Assembly (NCBI GenBank): GCA_038049695.1
Contig: CP142452.1
Location: 32,228,501-32,292,500 of the forward strand
DNA from: Cinnamomum chago
Lineage: Eukaryota; Streptophyta; Magnoliopsida; Laurales; Lauraceae
DNA: 64,000 bases
Direction of reading: 5' to 3'
Shown here: one piece after another, positions 20,648 through 35,600 of the stretch
Layout of the letters: each line of letters starts with the position of its first letter
How positions within the stretch are numbered: position 1 is the stretch's first letter
The notes under the pieces: model-generated
Databases searched by the model: none
What the model was told of the DNA's origin: nothing
Seen by the model: the letters and a program-made list of their open reading frames with translations, nothing else
Program-made: the position numbers and the translations under genes

Positions 20648-23600
20648 CTGCAAAATTCAGCAAAGAAAAATGAGAAATTTCAATTGAGAGAAAACCTATT
20701 TTGGGTACCTGTTTGGGTACCTGCATAAAAAGAATATCTTTACGAAGAACATAGAAGCAATTTATATATATATATATATACACATTTATGAAAGAGAGTT
20801 TTTAATCTCCAATTGATTTTGACCACCTCCAGATTATTTTGACCATCCGTCTGACTCATAAAAAATGTACCCATACCGTGTGTAACATGACAACTCCATT
20901 CAGTTTCCCCAACTTTCACATGTCACGTTCTCTATTATGCAAAAGAAACACCTCCACTCAGTTTCGGTAACTCCTCACAAACGTATGCTGCAAAACCCAC
21001 TCCATGGAGAGTATCGACTTTTCAATAAGGTCTCCCATCGCCCAAAGCCTAATCCTCCACATATAGTTCTTAGGGATGATGCCCAGATACAGATACGGAC
21101 ACGGGTATACACACGGACACGGGGAACGGCAATTCGACATGGCAACTTCAAAAAGTTAGGACACGGATACATGCACGACATCACTTAAAGATATAATTGA
21201 AATTATATTTATGAAAAATAACATATATAGAAAAAATAAAAAATAAACATAGTTAATATTTTAAAAATAAAGCTTGCCCTTGCCCTAAGCCCTGCGCTTT
21301 TATAAAATTTACCCCAGGCCCTAGTCTAATTTTATGAAACCTGCCCCAGGTATAAGGCTCAGCCCATTTAACAAAATATGCCCCAAGGACAGCCTAGGCC
21401 CAATCCCATGCTTGCCACTCTATATTTTTGTTCAATCCTGATTTTAATAGCCCCCTTTCTCGAGAGTCTCTCTTTTCTTTGCTTTTTTTGTTTTTTCTAT
21501 AAAGAGTATCTCTCTTTTCGAAAATTTAAAAGCCGTCCTTTATCCAAGACTCTCTCTCTCCCTCTCAAACGAAAAGGGGAAGAAAAAAGGAAGAATGAAA
21601 GAAAGAGAAAGAAGGAAAAAAGAAAGGAGGAGAAGAGGAGACGTAATGGAGAGAGGAGCGAGGTGAGCGGTGGAAGGAGGGATGAGCAACAAGTAGCTAG
21701 CAATTGACAAATTCAAGAACATATGAAAGATGAGAAGTTTCAGAATTGTATTCTCTTGTCGTGTCTCTCCTTTGGAGATCTACTCTTAATTTATAGGTAT
21801 ATACATCCCTTTAATCAAGGGCCTAAGATAGGAAGGAAAGCTAATTACATCAATTAGTATATCTAAGTTAGGAAAGCAACTAAAGAAAGAGATATGTACA
21901 ACTGTATACAACTGTCTAATATTGACCCAATCTAAATCCACGTGAGATGAATGGGCCTGGGCCTATAGATGAGTTGGGCCTTGGGCCTGTTTAACACCCC
22001 CCCTCAAATTGATGCGGGAGAATCAACAAGCATCAATTTGTCAACCAAGAACTGATGGCGTGGGCGCGGAAGACCTTTAGTGAGAATATCAGCAAGTTGA
22101 AGTTCAGTGGAGACATGCGGAAGGCTGATGACATCACGTTTAAGCTCATCACGTATGAAGTGACAATCAACCTCAATGTGTTTAGTGCGTTCATGAAAAA
22201 TCGGATTTTCAGTAATCCGAATGGCACTTGTATTATCTGCATAGAGGGGGGTAGCTCCTTCTGCTGGAAAGCCAATATCAGAGAGCAAACCGCGGAGCCA
22301 AAGAATTTCGGAGCAGGTAGCAGACATGGCTCTGTACTCGGCCTCGGTAGAGGATCTGGAAACTTTTTCTTGTTTCTTGCATTTCCAAGAAATAAGACTA
22401 TCACCCAAAAACATGCACCATCCTGTCGTCGATCTGTGAGTATCCGGACAACCAGCCCAATCAGCATCAGAATAAGCTATGAGAGAGAGGATTCTTGGAT
22501 GGAAAAAATAGCCCACGAGTCGGTGTGCGAATAAGGTACCGAATGATGCGACGAACAGCAGCCAGATGAAGGTGACGAGGAGCGGTCATGAACTGACTCA
22601 TCAGATTGACCGCATAAGAGATATCAGGACGAGTGATCGTGAGATAGATCAAGCTACCAACTAATTGGCGATATGCAGTAGGATCGAAAAGAAGATCACC
22701 CTCCTCTCGACTGAGTTTGACATTCATTTCGACCGGTGTATCTACTGGAGCAGAAGCAGTGAGGCCAGCCAAGTCAATGAGATCCACAATGTATTTGTGT
22801 TGATTGAGAACTACCTTTAGGCGATTGATGAACTTCAAGACCGAGGATATAGTGTAGAGGGCCGAGATCCTTCATGTGAAATGTCTCACTAAGAGAAGAT
22901 TGAATCTCCTGAATCATTTGGGCATTAGGACCAGTAATGACGATGTCATCAACATAGACAAGGAGTACAGTGATCCCGGATGGAGCATGATGTAAAAACA
23001 TAGAAGGATCATACGGGCTTGGATGAAAATCCAAGCGGAGAAGAGCAGCTTGAAATTTCTCAAACCAGGCGCGAAGAGCTTGTTTCAAACCATAGAGAGA
23101 GCGACGAAGTTTGGCAACCATACCTTTCCCGGATGAGCATCCCTGAGGCAGTCGCATATAAACATCTTCTTTGAGATCACCATGTAGAAACGCATTTTTG
23201 ACATCCATTTGATATAGAGGCCACGATTGAGATGCAGCAACAACAAGAATTGTGCGTACGGTAGTCATCTTCGCAACCGGAGCGAAAGTTTCATCATAAT
23301 CAATGCCATATTCCTGCCTATTGCCAAGAGCAACAAGACGTGCCTTATAGCGATCTAAAGTACCATCAGATTTTAGCTTGAGAGAAAAAACCCACTTACA
23401 ACCAATAGGTTTGACGCCCACAGGAGACGGGACAACATCCAACGTATGATTTTGCTCAAATGCATCTAGTTCATCTTGCATAGCCTTATTCCAACATTGG
23501 TCCTGCACAGCCTGAGAATAGGATTGGGGAATGGAAGAGGAAGACAAAGTGGCCATTAAAGAAGTATGTGAAAACCCATAACGGGCTGGTGCTACCGAAA

Positions 23601-26600
23601 GATGAGTGGAGCGACGCAATGAAGGATGTCCAGAGGTATCAAGTGCCGGGGGTGGAGCAGATGCCGGAGGAAGATCAGGAGGGGGATCCCTGGTAGGCGC
23701 TTCTTTGTTCCGTCTCTGATACACAAAATTTTGATTAAATCGAACAACTGATGGGTTGTCAGAAAAACCAGGTAAAGACACGAAAGAGGAGGAGGCAGGA
23801 GGATCAAGATGTTTTTGAAAAAAATATTGTTGTTCAAAGAAAACGACATTCCTAGAGGTACGTAAACGACGAATGTGAGGATCATAACAAAGGAACCCTT
23901 TCTGGAAGGGTGCATAACCTAAAAAAACACACTGAGCTGATTGTTTGGTTAGTTTTGTTCTCTCAGAAGGAGGCAAATGCACAAAGCAAATGGAGCCAAA
24001 AACATGGAGATCATCATAGGATGGAGAGGTCTTGTACAATCGGTAATATGGGCTTTGATTCTCAATGGAGGTTGATGGCATACGATTGATCAGATAAGTC
24101 GCCGTAGCCAATGCCTCAACCCAAAAACGGGTAGGAACTGATGATTCAAGAAGAAGGGAACGAGTGACATCAAGGAGATGTCTATTTTTCCTTTCAGTGA
24201 TTCCATTCTGCTGGGGAGTATAAGGACAAGTTTTTTGAGAAATAATGCCTTTGTGTTGCAAAAAACGTTGAAAATCTGAGGATACATATTCCCCGCCGGA
24301 ATCAGAACGCAAGATTTTAATGCAAGTGGAAAATTGATTCTCAACATAAGCGAGAAAATTTTTAAAAACATTAAAAACATCAGATTTTGAATGTAGAAAG
24401 TAGACCCATGTGAACCGACTGAAATCATCAATGAAAGTCACAAAATATTTATAGTGAGCATGGGAAAGGGCTGGAGCAATTCCCCATACATCGCTATGAA
24501 TTAAATCAAAACATTGAATGGTGTGGGAAGTGGAGAGAGGAAACGGAAGAGTTTTGCTCTTTCTCATTTTACAAGTAGCACAATCAAAAGGCACACAAGA
24601 AGATAAACCAATAGATTTATTTAATAAACCAGAATTTAACATAAGGGATAAAGCCTTGGAATTAGGATGTCCGAGTCTATTATGCCACAAGCGGCAATTA
24701 TCTCTAAGAGAAAAACAAAACACATTATTGTCAAATTGAGTCCTAGAAAATTTAGAAAAATCCAGTGGAAACAAGCGTCCACACTTAGGCTCCCTCGCGA
24801 TCTCCTTCCCTGACATCTGGTCCTGCACAACACAACCAGAAGAAGAAAAAGAAATGTTACAATTATTTTCAACAAGCTGCCCGACTGACAAAAGGTTTGA
24901 AAGTTAAATTGGGACACAGATAAACATTTTTCAACGGAATGGGACCAGGAATGTCACCGACAACAGTGATGGGAACATGGTCCCCGTTAGCAGTTTGTAT
25001 TTGAAGATGGCCATTGTATTTGTGCACATTTGAGAGTGGGGCACGGGAAGACGTCATATGATTAGACGCCCCGGAATCAAGGAACCAAGTAGATGATGGA
25101 GAGGATGTACCTGATAGACCAAATGTAGAAAGAGCATTGACAATCATTTGTTGGACCAATTCCGGAGTGAGAGAAGATGAGGGCCTAGGCTGTGAAGATG
25201 CAGATGTAGGAGCAGGCATATCCGAAGAAGCAACATAGGCATGTGGAGTCTGATACTGCGGAGATGGACGTTGTGGGCGGCGGCGACATTCAGAGATGAT
25301 ATGTCCTGACTTTTTACAGTAACGGCAGACCTTCTGCTTGCATTGAGATGCAAGATGTCCAAATTTTTGACAGCTGTAGCATTGTGTTTTGCTCAAGTCA
25401 TGAGGCGGAGGCTGAGAAGCTTTGTTTGCCGAGAACGCGACTGAATAGGTCTCAGGTTTTTGTTGAGCAATGTGAGCCGAGGTCGTAAGGCGTTGTTCTT
25501 CGCGTAAGAGTTCATTCAAACAGACATCCAATGAAGGTAGGGGTGTCCGATTCATCAGGGCCGATCGGACACTTTCATATTCATTCCGCAGTTTCATCAA
25601 AAACTGATCGCGCTGACTAGAGGCCTGAAGGTCTTGGATCATTGTTAAAACATTGTCAGCCACATCCGCATACTTAATACTATCATATTCTGACCACAGT
25701 GTACGAAATCCAGAATAGTAGTCTTGTACCGACATTGTCCCTTGAGAGTACTCAGCAATCACACATTCAAGATGAAACTGACGTGCAGAGTTAGTTTGGT
25801 GGTATACTTTCTTCAGGTACCCCCACATGGCTTTAGAGGTAGAGTAAGGCTTGAGATTCATTATCAGATGAGGCTCGACAGATCCCAGAATCCAGGATTT
25901 GATTTTGGCATCTTTAGTATGCCAAGAGGAGATCTTCTCATCCTCAGTGGGTTTAAGGTCAGTTCCAGAAACAAATTCCCACAATTCCTTAGCTTCGAGA
26001 TATATTTGAAATTGGAAGGACCAGGCAGGATAATTTTGTCCCGTAAATTTAATCAAAGTAACCTCAGATTTTTCCATCTCAGTGTTAGATTGGAAAAAAT
26101 TGGATTGAAACAGTAAGAATAGTAATCAACTGAAGCAACAGTGGTAGGAAAAACTGTTTGTGAGTGCAGTAGGCAAGAGCCAACCAGGCAGTAAAGGAAA
26201 AAATCAAATCAGACAAAAAAACAGTAAAAAAACACCTCTGACGACCTTGGCTGGGGCTGCAGATAGTGTACGTGGATCCCACAGATGGATCAGACCCCTG
26301 ATCAGAGGTTTGATCTGAAAAGCCACAGTATTTTCGCACCTTTTGGAATAGATTTGAACATATTCCGCTGAAAATCCAAGATTCTGGATGGTCTTGATTG
26401 AAACTGTTGTAATATTTTGAAATAACACAAGAATGATCAGAAGAGCTACCTGGAGGTGCTGAAAAATCCTGAAAAAATCGCCAATAACCTTAGAAATATC
26501 AGGCGATCATGAATGGATGATTTCGAAGGTTGATCTGATTGATCAAGGGTGGGCCATCAACTGGATGTCACAGACGCAGTAAGAAGAGGTCGCTGAAATT

Positions 26601-29600
26601 TTCTTGAAACAGAAGAGAGAGATCTGTTTGTTGCATGAGAGAGACTTGTTTCTCTCTATCCCTAATCCCTTGATGCTATGGAAGATGTCTAAGATCAAGA
26701 CTTCCTTGAACCTTGCTCTGATACCATGACAAATTCAAGAACATATGAAAGATGAGAAGTTTCAGAATTGTATTCTCTTGTCGTGTCTCTCCTTTGGAGA
26801 TCTACTCTTAATTTATAGGTATATACATCCCTTTAATCAAGGGCCTAAGATAGGAAGGAAAGCTAATTACATCAATTAGTATATCTAAGTTAGGAAAGCA
26901 ACTAAAGAAAGAGATATGTACAACTGTATACAACTGTGTCTAATATTGACCCAATCTAAATCCACGTGAGATGAATGGGCCTGGGCCTATAGATGAGCTG
27001 GGCCTTGGGCCTGTTTAACAGCAATGACAATAGCAGTGGCAGAGGCGACGACATGCTAGTGTATAGGTAGATTTGTCTCATCTTCTTCTTGTTGTTGTTG
27101 TTCTTTTTCTTTCCCATCCTCCTCCCCCTTACAAGGCTTTTTTTTTCAAGGACAGAACCAATTTCTTTCTCTTTTAGTTGCACGAAAGGAAGAAAATGGT
27201 TAGGGTTTTTTTTGCATTTTTTTCCTTAAAATGAGAGAAAGTAGTATCCCAACCGTATCTTGTTGTATCCCATACTCATATCCGTATCGGTAGAAGTACC
27301 ATAGGTGAAATACCGTATTTGAGTATCATAGGTTCTTACTACTTTCTTTCCAACCTCACTTCCGAAGTCCTCTTTCGCTTTATTCTCCCCTCAATCACTT
27401 GGCTATTTAGGCAAGACTGAAATTGAGATACAAAGGCTTTCGATCTTTTGGGTTTCTTTGCATGCTTGGATTTTATTACACTATAGTGTACTTAAACTGC
27501 TTAATTTTTTTTATAAGAATTCTATTTTGCCAAGGTACCAGGTTTAATTTTGTGTTGTGTTTTTTCGTCTCAACCCTTTTGGGTTTTTTCACCCTTCGTT
27601 TCATGGGCTATTGTGATTTAAATATTTTAGGGTTACAGCTTTGTTCCATGAGTTGGGGGTTTTTTGGGTCATTGTCGTCGTCATCATCATCATCCTCATC
27701 AAAGCCTTGTCCCAACTATGTTGGGTTCCGCTAGAAGAATTTTGTTTCTCCATTCCGATCTATCTTGAGCCAATGCTCAGATAAGTTGCACTTCTTCAAA
27801 TCTATTTTTACAACCTCCATCCACGTCCTCTTCAGCCTACCCCCTTCCCCTAGGTGGACCATCAACCTGCGGAGCCAGTCTTTTTCTTACCAGCATCGTT
27901 GCCAGCTTGCATTGGACATGCCTAAACCATCTCAAACATGTTTCCCTAATTTTATCCCCTATTGATGATGCTACACCTAAATGCTCTTGAAAGCGCTCGT
28001 TTATAATTTTAATCTTCCTAGTTTTACTACACATCCACCTCAACATTCCTATCTGTACTACATCCATTTTGCGCATATGTTGCTTCTTGATTGGCCAACA
28101 TTCTACTCCATAAGTCATAGTTGGTCTAATCGCTATCCTGTAAAATTCTTCATTCAATCTTGTTGGCATTCGTCGGTCACAACGCACTTCAGAAGCAAGT
28201 CTCCACTTCAACCATCCTACTTTTATCCTATGTTTGACATCTTCACCAATCTCCCCATCCTTACTAATTATCAAGCCAAGGTAATGGAATGAATGTCTCT
28301 GTGGTATACCCTGGACTTTAATTCTCACAGTAGTTTCAGCTCTTTGTATATGCCCATTGAAGTTGTAGTTCATTTATTATGTCTTTGTACGACTAATTTT
28401 AAAGCCTTCGGATTCAAAAGCCTCTCGCCATCTCTCGATTCATCCACCAACAATATATCATTTGTAAACAACATACACCAAGGTGCCTCCTCTTGAATAT
28501 GAGCAGTTAACTCATCCATAATCAGTGCAAAGAGATAAGGGCTTAGGACTGAAGGAGTTTGATGGGTATTTACATATTATTCGTTTGGGAGCAGAGTAAC
28601 AATTATTTGGGGTGGATTGGAGGTTTCTTGTAGCCCATGCCAAAGACTCGGCATTGGAATTGAGGTCTTTTAAGGGGGCCTCGGCTTTCTATATTCTTGA
28701 TGGGCTGGTGAGTTCACTGTTACAGCTATTGTGAAAGATCAGTGGATTATCTCCTTAGTCTACAGGCCCAGTGACCGCAGCATGGTGAATTTTGGCATGC
28801 AATAGACTTAATTAGAAGGGAGGGCACTTGATGCATTGGTGATTGGAACGTCATCAAATTCCCAGGGGTATTGGGAAGTTTGGAGTTCTTCAGACATACG
28901 GGCTTTCTCAAATTGGATTCTCTCTCTTTGGTGGACTCACCATTGACTGGAGCATCTTTTACTTGGTCTAATCACCAGGCCTCCCCCTCCATTTCTAGAC
29001 TGGATAGATTTCTTGTCTCCATTGAGCAGTTGGGTCTTCTTCCTAAAACTTACCAGCTTACCTCCTAAAACCACCTCAGACCATCACCCGATTGCTTTAG
29101 ATTCTAACCCAAAAAGATGGGGTCGCTGTCCCTTTCATTTTGAGTTGATGTTGCTGGAAGAGAGATGCTTTCCTAACTTGATTCATAATCGGTGGGAGGA
29201 AATCCCAGTTGAAGTGTGGGCAGGGCAGGTTTAATAGTAGATTTATTTATATTACATAAAATATACAAGGGGATCTCCTTGGGAATATTGCCAAGGAAAG
29301 CAACATCTTTGTGGGTCCCCTCCTGAGCTCCTTGTAATTCCGACCCTCTTATGAAAGATCCAGCCTTGCATTAGCTCATGTGCCCAATTTAAGCCCCAAA
29401 CAAACTGTCTGACAACGAGGAGTTTTTGGCTGGCGATTTTGCATGGCCCATATCTGATCATGACTGATCCTGGGATCTGAAAAATACAAGTCTCTCACCC
29501 ACAGACAAAAAAGAAAGGCACGCTCATGGGCCCCTCGTAAAATATTAACACATTTCTACACATTATGAACTTTATTTACTAGGGTGAACAGGTATTTGGG

Positions 29601-32600
29601 TCCACAGTGGACTTGACCATAACTAATAGAAGTTCATTGAACATCTTATAACTGATATTATGTAATTAACACACAAACAGTGTTTAATCAAGTCATTTTC
29701 ATTTGATTATCTATGTTTTCATTTTCCATGAATTAGAAGATATGTAATAATCGTGTAGAAATAATGGCTTGCACGTGCTCACCACTGGCACCTTTTGCTA
29801 GTCTATGTGATATTAATCACAAGTACGCAAATAGCAAAAGGTTTCACCTACTGGAAAATCTGTGCTGTCCTGGTATGGACATTAAAGAGGTGGGGCCTCC
29901 ATCAAAAAACCGAGACGGCTACGTGAACGTCTGTATGCAGGAACGCATAGGAGAAAGTTCTGCTATGCAAATATAAGCATTAGTGCACATCTGTACAAAC
30001 ATAAAGCATGTTTACAAGTGTACATGCATGTTTACTTAAATACAAGTTTTCCTAATAAAAAGAAGTGAAAATATTATTAAAAAAACAGGGAAACAAGATT
30101 AAAGGTGTATCCAAATGGGAAAATCATAAAACATCACAAGATGAGCGACTTTAGCCCCACCCCCACATCTAATTTTTCATCCGGATGGGCTGTTTTATAA
30201 GACTATGTCTCTAATTATATTCATTACTTCTCATGGAATGCCATTTGAGATCATTTTGGTACGTACAAGATTTAAAAAAAAAAAAAAAAAAACCAGCCTC
30301 TTATGAAACACCTATTACAAATTTATGGAACTAGGTGAAGGAGACCGATAAAGACCGCATTACACTGTCAATGGTATGGATTTAGAGTGGACTTAAGTTG
30401 GCTGAATCCCGAGTATAAGGATTAACTTCGAATCCAGGTCTGAATAACGCCCAAGTCCACTTATAAGGATTAACTTTGAGTCCAGATCTGACTAGACCTA
30501 TTAGAGTAAAATTTGGCAAGAGCCCTACAGGAGGCAAACATTTTTTCTTCTTTTTTCTTATTTCTCTTTGCTTTATATTTTTTTCTTGTTTTTGGTGTGG
30601 ATTTTCAATTGACCAATTTGAGAGTGAGCTCATCTCTGTAAGATTAAAATTTGGTCAAGGGACTTAGAGGATTGGGGCAATTATTTTGAGCAACTTGGAT
30701 TTTTAAGAAAATATTGAGAAAAATCAAGTGTTGTATAGGTCAATTCAACAGTGTGCCCAAGTTCTATTGGAGTGAATAGGGGCTTGCCAAATCTCCATCT
30801 AAAATCATTAAGTAGACCATAAGCAAAGTTTCTATTTGACAGCCCAATTAATGATATTTGACCAGATAGCTAGCAACATTTGACGATCCTAATTTACTAC
30901 AGAAAGCTAGATCCCAAAGTCTCCATCTGATAGGCCAATGATTCTAATCATGCGTCATGGTCAATTCAACGTTGAGCCCAACTCCAACTAGAGTTAACTT
31001 TTTTCACAAAGCTAATAGAAGGAATGGTAGTTATTTTAAGTGGTTGGATTTTAGATATGGGCTACATTCTTGCAATTACAAATTATAAAGATAGCCCCAA
31101 AGATATAATTAGTTAAAGATTAAACAACGATGCGGGATATCATGACTTGAAGGGGCCGATATTTTGATTTATAGTGTACTCATGAAAAGAAAAAGATCTA
31201 GCATTTTTTATATTATGTATTTTTTTAGATCTTTTAGATCTTTTAAGGGTTGAGACTGATGTAGGCCAGACCCATGATCCATGGGTTGACAAAGCCCATA
31301 AAGAGAAGATCTCCTGATCTTGCAAGACTTTCCCTATTTTAGTAGTAGCTAAAATACATAAATTAGCACGCTTTCTTTCATTTAAATTAGAGCTTTATTT
31401 TCTACAGAGTTTTGTTCGCTTTAGACTTTTATTATTAAAACCGTTTCCAAAATAGACCGATTTCTAGTCTATATAAAGGGTTGTAAGCCCTCTAGTTTAA
31501 TATGCGTTGATTAATAAAAATCTCTCTTGTCGAGTTTGAGTTTGAGTTTGAGTGTGAGTTCTCACCGTCTTTGGTGTGAGACCAAGATTGCTAGGATACT
31601 ATGTGTCAATGATAAGAGATTTGGAGGAGAATTCCATTAAAATGGTGAATACTGTACCCTTTAAGGGACGACAACAGTGTTTCATGTATATGACAGTGTT
31701 CCATGTATATGGGCTGAATGCCCTCATTACAATCCATTAATATCTCAGATTCTATACTGTAGCTAACAACTATGTATTATCCTTTGACTTATTCTACAAT
31801 ACAATAACTGGGCCTAAATGGGCTTGCCTAGATTGGGCTTGGATTGACACCCCCCCTCAAATTGATGCTGGGGAGTCATAAAGCAGCAATTTGGAGACAA
31901 GAAATTGATGTCGAGGCCGAGAAAGTCCCTTTGTGAAGATATCCGCAAACTGAAACTCTGTAGGGACATAAGGGAGACTAATGACATCACGCTTATATTC
32001 ATCTCGAATAAAGTGGCAGTCAACTTCAATATGCTTGGTGCGTTCATGGAAGACTGGGTTTTCAGTGATTCGGATGGCCCCAGTATTGTCTGCATGCAAT
32101 GAAGTAGGAGAGGTTTGAGCAAACTCGAGTTCCGAAAGAAGTCCCCGTAGCTATAAGATCTCAGAACAAGCAGAAGACATTGCCCTATATTCAGCTTCTG
32201 TGGAAGATCTGGACACACGTTCTTGTTTCTTGCATTTCCAAGAAATGAGAGACTTTCCAAGGTACATGCACCAACCAGTAGTAGAACGACGTATGTCTTG
32301 ACAGCCTGCCCAATCAGCATCCGCATAAGTGGTCAGATGAAGAGGAATATCCTTTGCATAATATAAACCACGAGGGACAGTTCTCAGCAGATAGCGGATA
32401 TGCGCTTCACAGATGTCAAATGAAGGTGTCGAGGAGCTGTCATGAACTGGCTCATAAGATTAACAGCATAGCATATGTCAGGTCTAGTGATGGTGAGATA
32501 GACAAGACTTCCCACCAAGCGTCGGTAGGTATGAGGATCAGGAAGAAGATCGCCATCATCTTTACTCAACTTGAGATTCACCTCTACATGCGTATCAACA

Positions 32601-35600
32601 GGCGAGGAATCATGGAGGTCAGCTAACTCGATAAGATCAGATGTATATTTGTGTTGATTAACAAATGGACCTTTAGGAGATTGATGCACCTCTAAGCCCA
32701 AAAAATAATGCAATGGGCCCAAATCCTTCATATGAAAGGAATCCCTGAGAGAGGCTTGGAGAGATTTGATCATACCATCATCCGTGCCAGTGATAATAAT
32801 ATCGTCAACATAGATGAGAAGCACGGTAACACCAGTAGATGTGTGGCAGAGAAAGAGAGATGGATCATAAGGGCTCTCAGTAAAGCCACTCTCGCATAAG
32901 CAACGCTCGAAGGTTTCGAACCATGCCCGAGGAACTTGCTTTAGACCATAGAGCGATTTTCGCAGGCGACAGATAGTCCTTCTTGAGGGAGAGGGGACGC
33001 CTTGTGGTATCCGCATATAGACTTCTTCTTGCAGATCCCCATGGAGAAAAGCATTTTTGACATCCATTTGGTATCATGGCAAGGATTTAGATGCAGCGAT
33101 GGCGAGAAGTAATCGAACCAATGTCATTTTTGCCACAGGTGCAAACGTTTCCTCATAGTCAATGCCATACTCTTGTCTGTTTCCAAGTGCCACAAGTCTA
33201 GCTTTGTGTCTATCCAAGGACCCATCAGATTTAAGTTTGATCGAGTAGATCCATTTGCAACCAATGGGTTTAACTATTGAAGGACACTCCACAATATCCC
33301 AGGTGTGATTCTGATCCAATGCATCTAATTCCTCCTTCATGGCTTGGTTCCAACAATCTTGTTGTACAGCCTGCAAATAAGAACTTGGGATAGGGATAGA
33401 AGACAGGGTTGTTATCAAAGAAGTATGGGTAAATCCATACCTCTCAGGCAGTCTAGAATTTCTGGAGGAGCGACGCAAGGCTTGAGTAGGCGCGGAACCA
33501 TTTGTCAGTGGAGGATCAGGAGGACGGCCATCTGCAGTGGTAGGTTTTTCCTGTCGGTGATACACAAAATCAGGATTAAACCTAGTAAAAGTTGTTTGAT
33601 CCGAGAAACCAGGTAAGAGAGCTGGTGAAGATGGTTGAGGACAGTCCATGTGAGTTTGAAAGAAATACTAATTTTCAAAGAAAATAACATTTCGAGAAAC
33701 TCTGATACGACGTCCAATGGGATCATAACAAACAAAACCTTTTTGATTAGTGACATAACCCAAAAACGCACACCTGCGAGATTGCGCGGTTAGTTTTGTT
33801 CGTTCTGTGAGAGGTAGATGAAGAAAACAAATACATCCAAATGTATGAAGGTGATCAAACACAGGTTGATGACCAAACATTTTAAAATGAGGTGTGAAAT
33901 GAGCAATGGTAGGTGATGGAAGGCGATTTATGAGATAAACTGTTGTGGTGAGAGCTTCAGTCCAAAAACGTGGGGGAACGGATGATTCAATAAGAAGTGT
34001 TCTAGTTACATCAAGTAGATGTCTGCTTTTCCGTTCTGCGACTCCATTTTGTTGTGGAGTATATGGACAGGTACGTTGAGAAATGATTCCTTTATCATTT
34101 AGAAAAGATTGAAAATCATTGGACACATACTCTCCCCCCGAGTCTGAGCGCAAATTCTTAATGCATTTGGAGAATTGGGTTTCAACATATCTAACAAAAA
34201 TTTTAAATGCCTTTAGAAGATCAGACTTCGAATGTAATAAATAAATCCAAGTAAATCTGCTGTAGTCATCAATGAAGGTGACAAAGTACTTGAAACGACT
34301 ATGAGAAAGAGTCAAAGCAATGCCCCAAACATCACTGTGAATTACGTCAAAACATGCAGTGCTCCGAGTTGTAGAGTGTGGAAAAGGTAAAGTTTTACTC
34401 TTCCCTAATTTACAAGCATCACATTCAAAAGAAGCAGAATCAATAGGTTTATTTAATAATCCAGATTGAAATAAAGTAGACATTGTAGAGGCATTCGAAT
34501 GACCAATCTATTATTCCACAACCGAGAATTATTCTAAATGAAAAAACAAAATAACTTATGGAAAGTTTTATTTTGAATAAATGATGGTAAGGGAAAATCT
34601 TCTACACTTAGGCCCCCTCGCGATCACTTCCCCCGACTCCTGGTCCTGCACAACACAACCAGAAGAGGAAAAGGAGACATTGTAGTTATTTTCAACAAGT
34701 TGACCCACATAAACTAAATTGGTAGCAAGATGAGGAGAAACTAAAACGCTGGTTAATGGTAAGGGGCCAGGGATATCACCAACAGAGGTGATGGGAAGAT
34801 AATCTCCATTGGCAGCTTGGACAGTAAGAGGACCAGTGTAAGGAACGACATTTTGTAATTTTATGGGTGAAGAGGTCATATGGTTACTTGCACCAAAATC
34901 TAAGTACCATGTATTGGAAAGAGATGAATCAGTACCTGCGATGTTCATGGATGCTAAGGCATTGATGTTCATTTGGTTGACCATCTCAGGGGTGAGAGGA
35001 GCTGGTGACAGATTGGGAGGAGGAACCAGGTTGGGAGGAAGAATCATACTGCAGAGAACCGCTGAAGTCAGACGATGCATATGGTGGAGTGGTCATTGTG
35101 TAAGCACTAGGAGTTGACGGCACTGTGTATGTACGAGGGGCAGACTGCACATAGTTGCGGGAAGTAGAATTGCGAGTCTTCTTCCGGCATTCTTCAATAA
35201 CATGACCCGTGGCCTTACAATATCTGCAGATTTTTGCCTTGCATTGATTTGCATAGTGACCATATTTCTTGCAGTTATGGCACTGAACTTTATTGATGTC
35301 CTGAGGAGGTGGTCTGGTTCTAGCAACATAGGCAAGCGGAGCCTCAATAGACCTCTGTTGTTCCAGAGTAGTTTTAGTGACTAGACGTTGTTCTTCCTGT
35401 AGAAGCTCCTGAAGACAGTCATCCAAGCTAGGAAGAGAAGCCCTGCTCATCAAGTTAGATCTGTCTCAAACTCCAGACGAAGTTTCATAAGAAACTGATC
35501 CCGATGACTACTTTGCTGTAATGGAAGTAGTTCAGGTAGGAGAGCTTCAGAGACCGTGGCAAACTTAATCTCATCATATTCGGACCACAGTCTGCGAAAG

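Larger units (their letters stand above)
21705..27020 (-). mobile_element. Ty1/copia LTR retrotransposon 1, full length, in the 23-kb MRPL46 intron
   Basis: The LTRs at 21705-21996 (292 bp) and 26727-27020 (294 bp) are flanked by the target duplication GCAAT (21700-21704 and 27021-27025). They differ by one substitution and one 2-bp indel by my count, so insertion is very recent. The order gag, protease, integrase, reverse transcriptase, RNase H marks it as Ty1/copia. It lies in the same orientation as the host gene. Three frameshifts break the polyprotein, so it is non-autonomous as read. Confidence 0.95.

Noticed and set aside
21378..21707. Lys/Glu/Arg-rich frame of 109 codons
   Set aside because: It is produced by a GA-rich simple-sequence tract and runs into the LTR of copia element 1.
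24869..24900. Programmed ribosomal frameshift between Gag and Pol in copia element 1
   Set aside because: The shift lies after protease, not at a Gag-Pol border, and the closely related intact copia element 3 reads through the same place in one frame.
26715..26726. Initiator tRNA-Met sequences at several positions
   Set aside because: Only 12-13 bases complementary to the tRNA 3' end are present, at LTR boundaries. They are primer sites and not tRNA genes.
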